Part shown: piece by piece, positions 56,801 to 64,000 of the stretch | How the letters are laid out: every line of letters starts with the position of its first letter | How positions within the stretch are numbered: the stretch's first letter is position 1 | Source: Oreohelix idahoensis | Lineage: Eukaryota > Mollusca > Gastropoda > Stylommatophora > Oreohelicidae | Reading direction: 5' to 3' | DNA length: 64,000 nt | Assembly (NCBI GenBank): GCA_024509875.1 | Contig: JAMPIV010011331.1 | Location: 434,001 to 498,000, forward strand | Notes under the pieces: generated by a model | The model's input: the letters and a program-made list of their open reading frames with translations, nothing else | The model's database searches: none | What the model was told of the DNA's origin: nothing | Program-made: the position numbers and the translations under genes

Positions 56801-59800
56801 TGTGATAATTTATGAGTACTCACGCTTTGTTTCTCAATGGTTATTGGGCAGAGTTTCGTAACCTGTGGTTCACGTACTCAGAGAATAAATTCTAGGGCGT
56901 CCGCGAACATAACTTGAAATTTTTTTTTAAAATGTTTAATTATGCTGTTTATGTAGATTTTTTTCAGGAAGGGGCCAATAGCCTTCATCTGACAATCAAA
57001 TGGGTCTATGACACATACAAAAGTTAAGAAACCCTGGCGTAGAGATTAGTGGAGTCGACTGCCACGGGGGAAACACAAATTTGTTCGCGGTGAAGCCAAT
57101 AGCGATAGTCCTTTCAGAATACATATATTGCCAACATCAATAATTAACACTACGCTTAACGGCAAAAGAGTGCAAAGGTAGTTTTAATCCATTAATAATG
57201 ATCTGCCATAGCTCTGTCGACGGTCAAGATAATATGTGCCTAACACCATATTCCCAATATGCCTCACGTGCGTTTTAAATCCATTAATAATACGCCATAG
57301 CTCTGTCGACAAATATGAGGTTGCGCATTGTGCTGGCAACCTAATAATGTAAAACACATTGTCACAGAAACCAGCGCTACAAGAGCATGTGAATGATTGG
57401 TGCAGGCTTCCTGTAAGGGGACCAGCTGCAGTGGGGGCTCTATCCTTTGTAAGGAGCTGTCATATATGATATACTGGGTGAGGTACCAATGTTTGAACCG
57501 GTACAGTATGATGGGGATGGCCTACTGAATGTTGTCACAAAGGACTCCAGAACTTGGCTCGTTAAGAAAGATCTCTAGAGACATATTCGAGTTAAGAACA
57601 AGAAGAAGATAAGGCGAATGCTCTCCACTAGATGGTGTTTTCTAATAAATCATGGCACGTTTTCTACTTCCCTACGACCTTAACTTCTTTCCCTGATCTC
57701 GATAACGAAAAATCCCCCAACCTCCTAAATTAAGAATTTTACCTATATGCTCGTACTAAACACAGACTGCACGAGTGACTAAATTAAATAACTAGGTAGT
57801 GATCAACGTGGCTATAATTAGTTAAATATGTACACATATAGGGTTTATAGAAAGTAAAAAGAATGATGGCGAAAGACACAAATGAAATGTAAAAATGTAG
57901 TTAATTAAATGTGAGTGAAAATAGGTAAATAGTGAAATTATGATGTGATATAATAAGTGTTCCTACACTGATAACCACTTTATACTTTTCATGGTTCTTT
58001 CAAATTTCCTCAACTGTTTGAGTATGCACAGGTATGCCCCGACTGTCTAATGTAGCCAGTGTGGATTATCTAAAAGGCAAGTAATTATAGCCGAAACTCT
58101 TACACGTGTAGTAGTGAAAACTTGTAAGTTGAAAAAAATATATATATATATATTTTTAAAAACATGACATGCTTGGAATTCTCTCTAGCGTCGACAAACC
58201 GCTGACATATGTCTCAGGAAAATATCTGCTGTCTGATCATGAAAAAACACTGACTAGACTGGAGCTCTTCGTGAGATGGTGTTCTGCTGACGCGTGTGTT
58301 TCGTGAAATGAAGTTTGCTTGAATGAATTTACGTGATTAGAGTAGATGAATTCACTTTATGCACTGATACATTGAGTAGCTGAACTTGGTGATTTGAACT
58401 TGATATATATTCGAAGGAACTTGTGAGTACTTGGTCTTGATTCTTGACGAATCACTTGTGGTTATATGACCTTAATATATACTCTTCAACTGAGGAGCGT
58501 TTGATCTTGATTCAGAAAATACGCTTCTGAGTGAGTTGACCGTAATAAGTATCGAGATAAGATATGTATGTACACGAATCTACTTGTGAGCACTTTGTAA
58601 ACAGATGACTATAATGTTGCGCCACCGATGTATACAAACACAGGCGTGGAGATCTTCCTTGTAACTTAGGAAGTGTATGATGTCCTATCTTGTGAAATCT
58701 GCTATATGTATGCACGCTTTTCTAGATTCTTTCCGATTAAATGCAAACACGTAATGTGTAGGCTCAGACTTCTGCAGGGCTGAAGACACAATGTAGCTTT
58801 AAAAGTTTCGCATTTAATATCAATAGTTGACTCTTTTTATCGTATTTACACTGATCACTCTGCTTTTAGTTCTCATATTTTGGTATATTACACGAGGCGC
58901 ACATAATGGTTAAATATATTGAGTATGAAAGAGTGTGTTCCTGTAAGTCTGTAATGGTGTGGTTTTGGTTTTAAGTACTATCTTCATTGCACTTGGACAA
59001 CTCCATCAGTTCTCCAATCTCCTTCCTTAAATCATACAACGAGGATCTCAGCACAGTGCCCGAACTCCGTAGGAATCACATACTCGATACATATATTTGG
59101 TGGGTAGTTTTCTAATTTTTAAATGTTGCCAGGGCAGCGGCCTTATGGCCTACTCTTTACGATTTCCAACTGCCGTGGGATTTTTAACGTTCGCAACTTG
59201 CACATGGGACCTCCTATTTTTTCGTCCTTATCTGAGAAGGCTAGGCATCCGATCTCACTACCCAGCAGACCAGGGGGCGTATGACATCATTAAGATCACT
59301 GGTTCTGACAAATTTTTTCCATAAATTATATTCTCTCTACTGGTAATCGATCCCGGTCTGTAATGATGAACTAATAATCTAGATGAAGGTGAAGTATATA
59401 ACTATGAATTATTTCTTTACATTATAAGTCACAGCTGAAAAATCTTTGATTTGATTAACAATTAATGAAGAAAAATAATGGAGAAAAAAAACAGTTTTCT
59501 GCACATTCAGCTATGAGGTTAAGTGCAAAAAGCAATCTTAAATAATGGAAAAGAAAAATTATTAATAATTTTCCTCAAGTCACAAACTTCGCGAATTCCT
59601 TATGAAGACATTTGAAGTTAAATTCCACTGGAATGAAATATAATCCAATAATGGAACAGGCTGGGCTCTGAGAAACTATATCCCTATTCTCCGCGGGTGT
59701 TGTAAAACGTACTGATTTCTGTGTAACAGACTCTTCACCTGCTTGCTGGGTTCCGGTGATGAGACCAACCAGTGGTTTAGGATTGGCCGCACGATACAGA

Positions 59801-59904
59801 AACTACCGCCCCTTGTCAGCAAATTCTTACCTTTTTGCGCCTTCGAGTGAAATATCCTTGTATCGCTTGCCTGGCGCGCCGTCTTTTGTTTCCTTGTCGT
59901 ATGG
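56801..59904. other. Unrecognised sequence with one local duplication
   Basis: Segments 57180-57220 and 57272-57313 share TTTTAA(A)TCCATTAATAAT and GCCATAGCTCTGTCGAC, a small tandem duplication about 93 bp apart. A short TA run lies near 58138-58152. Frames in this region do not exceed 80 codons and have no motif. 59140-59290 (ACTGCCGTGGGATTTTTAAC, GCACATGGGACCTCC) has the feel of an interspersed repeat but I could not match it. Confidence 0.35.
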
Positions 59905-59949
59905 CACTCTTCTTCTTCTTCGATCCTTAACCACCGACCGTCAAAGCAG

Positions 59950-61071
59950 TCAGTGGCCATCACGCCTAGTGGCGTCTTGTAGGGCAACAACAAATTGATT
60001 CCACTTTGCACGGTCGGTGGCCATCCTTCGTACAGTGCCCCAACTCTGGTTCATTCTTTGCATCTCAGCCTCCACAGTCCTCCGCCAAGTTGTTTTTGGT
60101 CGGCCTCTCTTTCGCTTTCGTTCAGGGGTCCAAAGCATAGCTGTTCTTGTGATGGCATCGGGGTCTCTTCTGAGGACATGACCAACCCAGCTCCAGCGTC
60201 TGCCAGCTATGATGGTGTGCATGTCCTCTTGCTTGCTACGAGTAAGCAGATCTTGGTTGGTGGTGGTATTCGGCCAAAAGATGCGGTGAATTTTTCTTAG
60301 GCATGTTGTGTGAAAAGAGGACAATTTTTGACATTTCCTTCTCTGTGTCTCTCCAGCATTCCGCACCATAGAGAAGCACAGAAAGCACGCAACTCTGGTA
60401 TAGTCTTAATTTTTTGCTTGTGCTGTATTGGGAGGACTTCCAGATGTTATTTAGGCTAAAGAAGGCTGTTCTTGCCTTATTCATTCTGATGTTGATGTCT
60501 TTGCCTGCCCCACCGTCTGGTGTTACTATGCTTCCTAGGTATGTGAAGGTATCTGTCTGTACCAATTGCTGATTCCTTACTGATATGGGCTCAGGGTTGC
60601 TCACATTGAGCGTCATGACCTCAGACTTCTTTAAATTGATGTTCAAGCCCACCTGCTGGCTAAATTTATTAAGTCTATCCGTTTTTTCCTGGATGTGTTG
60701 ATGTGAATGTGCCAGCAGTGCAATGTCATCTGCATATTCCAGATCTTCCAATGTAGAAAATGTAGTCCATCTTATTCCTCTTGGACTGCCCTCTGTTGTC
60801 TGGCGCATCACCCAGTCTATGACTGTTAAAAAAGAGTGGTTGATAAGGGGCATCCCTGTCGTACTCCTGTCTTCACCTCGAAGGTTAGGTTGCTCTGCCC
60901 AACACTACACGTAAAGTTGGCATAGAGGCTTTTTATGATTGTCACTATGCAGCTTGGAATTCCATAAGCCCTCAGTATTTTCCATAAACTGTCCCTATGT
61001 ATGCTGTCAAAAGCCTTTTCAAAATCAACAAAATTTATGTAAAGCTGTCTTTGCTACTTCCCTCTGCTTGT
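59950..61071 (-). pseudogene. LINE ORF: catalytic RT and C-terminal part, frameshifted
   Basis: After a frame change the region carries INFVDFEKAFDS and then the frame 60853-60236 with VIDWVMRQTTEGSPRGIRW and LEDLEYADDIALLAHS, which holds the catalytic YADD. Next come KKSEVMTLNV, DTFTYLGSIVTPDGGAGKDI and VLLYGAECW. A second frameshift near 60330 leads to the last frame (60369-59950) with LRKIHRIFWPNTT, WSWVGHVLRRD, KRKRGRPKTTWRR and MATDRAKWNQFV. The RT motifs are all recognisable, so only a few indels disable it. Confidence 0.85.
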
Positions 61072-62997
61072 TCATTCTGAGCACTGCTCTATAATGTTCC
61101 TGAGAGTGAATATATGGTCTACACATCTTCTGTTTTTTCTAATTCCTGCTTGTTCTTTCCTCAGTTTGTAGTCTACTGCCTTTGAAAATCTCTGTATAAT
61201 TATCCTGCCTAGTATTTTGCTGGGAACTGAGAGAAGAGTGATTCCTCTCCAATTATTGCAGTCTGCAAGATCTCCCTTTTTGGGCAATTTGACAATTATT
61301 CCTTTGTTCCACTCTGATGGTGTTGTCCCCGTTTTCCACACTTGTGCAAATAGTGGTTCTAATAGTTCTGCTGCTAGCTCAGGGTCTGTCTTAAATAGCT
61401 CTGCATTTAAGTTATCATGGCCCGGAGCTTTACCGTTCTTTAACCCTTTGATTACTGTGATGATTTCTTCTTTTCGTGGAATGTCTGTATTTACATCTAG
61501 ATCGTTTTCAGCCTCAGGAACATTCAATTGTGTCTCTGGTATTTCCTTGTTCAGAGTTTCTCTGAAGTGCTCTGCCCATCTTGTTTCCTGTCCCTCTGCT
61601 GTCTTGATGAGATTTCCTTGCTGATCTCTTACTAATGTAATATTGTTTGCACCTTGTTTTCCGCTGATGAATTTAGTTATTTTGTATACTGTGCTTTGTT
61701 CATTTCTCAGTGCTGCCTCTTCTGCCTGTTTTGCAAGATCGTCTAGGAAATTCCTTTTGTTGGCTCGGGTTTGGCGTTTAACTTCCCTGTCCAGCTGGAT
61801 GTACTGTTCGCTATATAGTTGCTTTAACCTGGGGGACTTCGCTTCTGTTTTCTTTCTTTTCATTTCCTTTCTCATCTTTATGGTGTTTAGTGTTTCTGGT
61901 GTTATCCAGTCTTGCTTCTTCCTTTCCTGGAATCCTAAGCATGATTTGCTACTTTCCTTATATACTGTTGTAATGGTGTTGAAATTCTGGTCTATATCAT
62001 CAGTCAATGTCTTTTCCTGGCTTTTGGCAAATTGATATCGTTTCTTAATGTCGGCCGCAAAAGCTTTTCTGGTAAGGGGGTCCTTCAATTTGCTGATGTC
62101 AAACCTTTTCTGTGTAGTTACAGTTGGTCCAGCCCTTCTTAGTTTCACTTTCAGTTTTGCTACTACTAAATGGTGATCACTTCCCACATCTGCACCTCTT
62201 CTTACCTTCACATCTTGTAATGCATGTCTCCATCTACCGTTAACCATGATGTGGTCTATCTGGTTTCTGTCCCGACCATTTGGTGATTCCCATGTTAACT
62301 TGTGAATTTCCTTATGTGGGAAAAGTGTTCCTCCAATGACCAGGTTGTTAATGCTACAGAAACTTATTAGCTTATCCCCATTTTCGTTTGCTGTTCCGCT
62401 GCCGCATTTCCCCATTGTTCTTTCATTATATGTATTGTGTGTACCAACTTTCGCATTGAGGTCTCCCATTACTATAACAAGATCATATCTAGGTGTGTCT
62501 TCCATTTCTTTCTGCAGTTGTTGATAGAATTCATCCTTGACCTCCTCATCGCTATCATTCGTTGGTGCGTAGCATTGTATTATTGTAGTGTTGGTGAATC
62601 TCCCTCTCAATCTCAATCGTATCAGTCTGTTGTTGATGGGTTTCCATTCCAGTAATGTCCTTTCTATCCCTTTCTGTAGAATAATGGCTACGCCTTCACT
62701 GTGCTGTCCATCCTCTCTTCCAGAGTAAAGTACTGTTTCTCCTGTTGCTGTTTTAACTTTTCCTGCCCCTGTCCATCTGCTCTCACTTATCCCCAGGATG
62801 TGTAACCTATAGTTTCTCATTTCTGCCGTGACCTGTCTTAGTTTACCTGTCTCGTACATTGTCCTGACATTCCAAAATCCTATTCTTGTATCCTGTTTTG
62901 CGGTCAGGACATCCGTTTTCATGTCAGTGGCTTCCTTTCGGATTTCACCACTGACAGTCATACGAGCCACAGACTCCGAATGTCCATCCCGCAGCAA
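61072..62997 (-). pseudogene. LINE ORF: endonuclease and N-terminal RT
   Basis: A 641-residue frame. The APE-type endonuclease has GFWNVRTM (about residue 40), SESRWTG, VIVMGDLNAKVG, ESPNGRDRNQIDHIM and GADVGSDHHLV, which together cover the catalytic N, E, D and H motifs. The RT begins with LKNGKAPGHDNLNAELFK, WRGITLLSVPSKILGRIII and KEQAGIRKNRRCVDHIFTL. The frame stops just before the FVDFEKAFDS block, which continues in another frame. Database entries for this family are often mislabelled craniofacial development protein 2. It nicks DNA for target-primed reverse transcription in a working element; this copy is inactive. Confidence 0.88.
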
Positions 62998-63340
62998 AGT
63001 TTGTTCATTTGATGATGTTTCCGTAACTTCATTATTTTTTTTACATAGACAGGGGTGTCAGCCCTATGCTAAAACCCCCAACCTGGAGGACCAGGGTACC
63101 AGCTTTTGTCTGACCCCTACCCACACAGACCAGTCCTGCTTGGTTGAACCTACCAGGAGTAAAACTCCCACTGGCATAGCTCTGGGGATGTCGTATGGCA
63201 CGCGGGCGGTTTTCCTTTAATCTATTCATTCAATGCCTCGCCACGTACACGACACCTAAGTGGCTACCGCCGTCAAAAGGGTATACCATTTGGTAACAAT
63301 GACTCCTGCGCGTCTCACGAGTCCTTTGTTTTCAATCACT

Positions 63341-63804
63341 CCGGCTGGCATGCCATTGTGCCCAGATGTCTTGCCACAGTATGTTTAAACAGGGGATTAC
63401 GCCATCAAATGAATTCTTTCTGTTGCCAATTTGGCCGTCTCCTGCGCCAAACAATGACTTGTCTAACGAGCCAGATATGTTTTCAAAAGATAACGTAAGA
63501 TTGGAAAATATCGAATTTGTGATTAAAGTTACTCTGATAAGAAAGATCGTGTTAAAAATTACAAAGAGCAAAGACGGGGAATAAATAAAAACAAGATGAA
63601 AAAAGTAAATGGCGATATAGTATATGAACACAATATCACAGGAGTGCATTGGCAAATGATGAATAATAGCGCTGTCAAGAACTTTTTATAACACCTCCAT
63701 TATTTTGAAATTTAAAATCCTCTTCTACTATAATGAGAATTCGTTTAATTATTGAACTACAAAAGATATAACAGATTATTTTGGGTTTAGATGTCGTGGG
63801 ATCA
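63341..63804. other. Unrecognised sequence
   Basis: About 460 AT-rich bases with a 72-codon plus-strand frame and a 107-codon minus-strand frame that overlap each other. Neither has a recognisable motif. Confidence 0.35.
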
Positions 63805-63960
63805 CTCATTCATCACTACCCTTCCCAAGAAGCAAACGCTTTCAACAAATTATGCCACGTTATCATGTCAAATGCCATCAGCTCAAGGTCTTTTTGTTTC
63901 TTCTTTACCGTTTTCATTTATGTCTATAGTTCTCTTTCCCCTGTATTTGTCGGTCTCCTT
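63805..63960 (-). repeat. Diverged fragment of the dispersed repeat / LINE tail
   Basis: CAAGAAGCAAACGCTTTCAA and TGCCATCAGCTCAAGGTCT match 2672-2745 (CAAGAAGCATAGGCCTTCAA; TGCCATCTGCTCAAGGTCT). It is a further copy of the LINE-tail repeat, in the same orientation as 2211-2955. Confidence 0.7.
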
Positions 63961-64000
63961 CCACCTCTCACTTCCAGAACAAAGATTGCTTTGTAATGCT

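Larger units (their letters stand above)
59905..63340 (-). mobile_element. Near full-length EN-RT LINE
   Basis: On the minus strand a GC-richer leader (about 63340-62998) precedes the endonuclease-RT frame. The frame breaks between 61072 and 60853 and again near 60330. It ends at 59950, followed by a (GAA)n-type tail at about 59912-59922. It shares the RT style of the LINE at 6706 (NWRGITLLSVPSKILGRIII against NYRGIMLLSVPGKVLNRIIL). No target duplication was identified and the 5' boundary is approximate. Confidence 0.83.

Overview
This is a repeat-dense, AT-rich animal (metazoan) nuclear sequence. Almost every long reading frame belongs to a transposable element, most are broken, and I find no host protein-coding gene, rRNA, true tRNA or CRISPR array. 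The mix of Tc1/mariner, hAT and pogo-like DNA elements, tRNA-derived SINEs, several non-LTR retrotransposon (LINE) families with short microsatellite tails, and Ty3/gypsy elements including the Gmr1-like type resembles a marine or freshwater invertebrate such as a mollusc. No host gene lets me confirm that, and I cannot name a species.

Layout. 1-4.4 kb: a mariner-type MITE, a LINE 3' end expanded into a 40-bp minisatellite, two tRNA-derived SINEs and an hAT MITE. 4.4-9.1 kb: a minus-strand gypsy pol interrupted by a plus-strand LINE. 9.6-11.4 kb: a dispersed repeat, inverted relative to the copy at 2.2-2.96 kb, carrying a solo LTR. 11.45-13 kb: a full-length Tc1-like element. 14.7-23.7 kb: a decayed gypsy element (gag, protease, integrase) with a 1.77-kb deleted LTR element, a SINE and a twin-primed LINE upstream. 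23.96-32.7 kb: a nearly intact minus-strand gypsy element with 1.3-kb LTRs and the pol order protease-integrase-RT-RNase H (Gmr1-like). 33.3-40.7 kb: a second Tc1-like element in a TA array and an R2-type LINE (restriction-like endonuclease) whose ORF is split by a 1-kb inverted copy of the first locus. 41.7-49 kb: LINE fragments, SINEs and a 20-bp satellite. 50.1-52.9 kb: a pogo-like MITE and a second, inverted full-length copy of the 11.45-kb Tc1 element. 53-59.9 kb: mostly unrecognised sequence with one SINE and one LINE tail. 59.9-63.3 kb: a nearly full-length endonuclease-RT LINE on the minus strand.

How it fits together. The window is a stack of nested insertions and not a pathway. Several insertions have readable target-site duplications, and three have empty-site relatives in the same window, so a relative order of events can be read. 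The most notable element is the Gmr1-like retrotransposon at 23,956-32,712, supported by two further elements in the window that show parts of the same unusual domain order.
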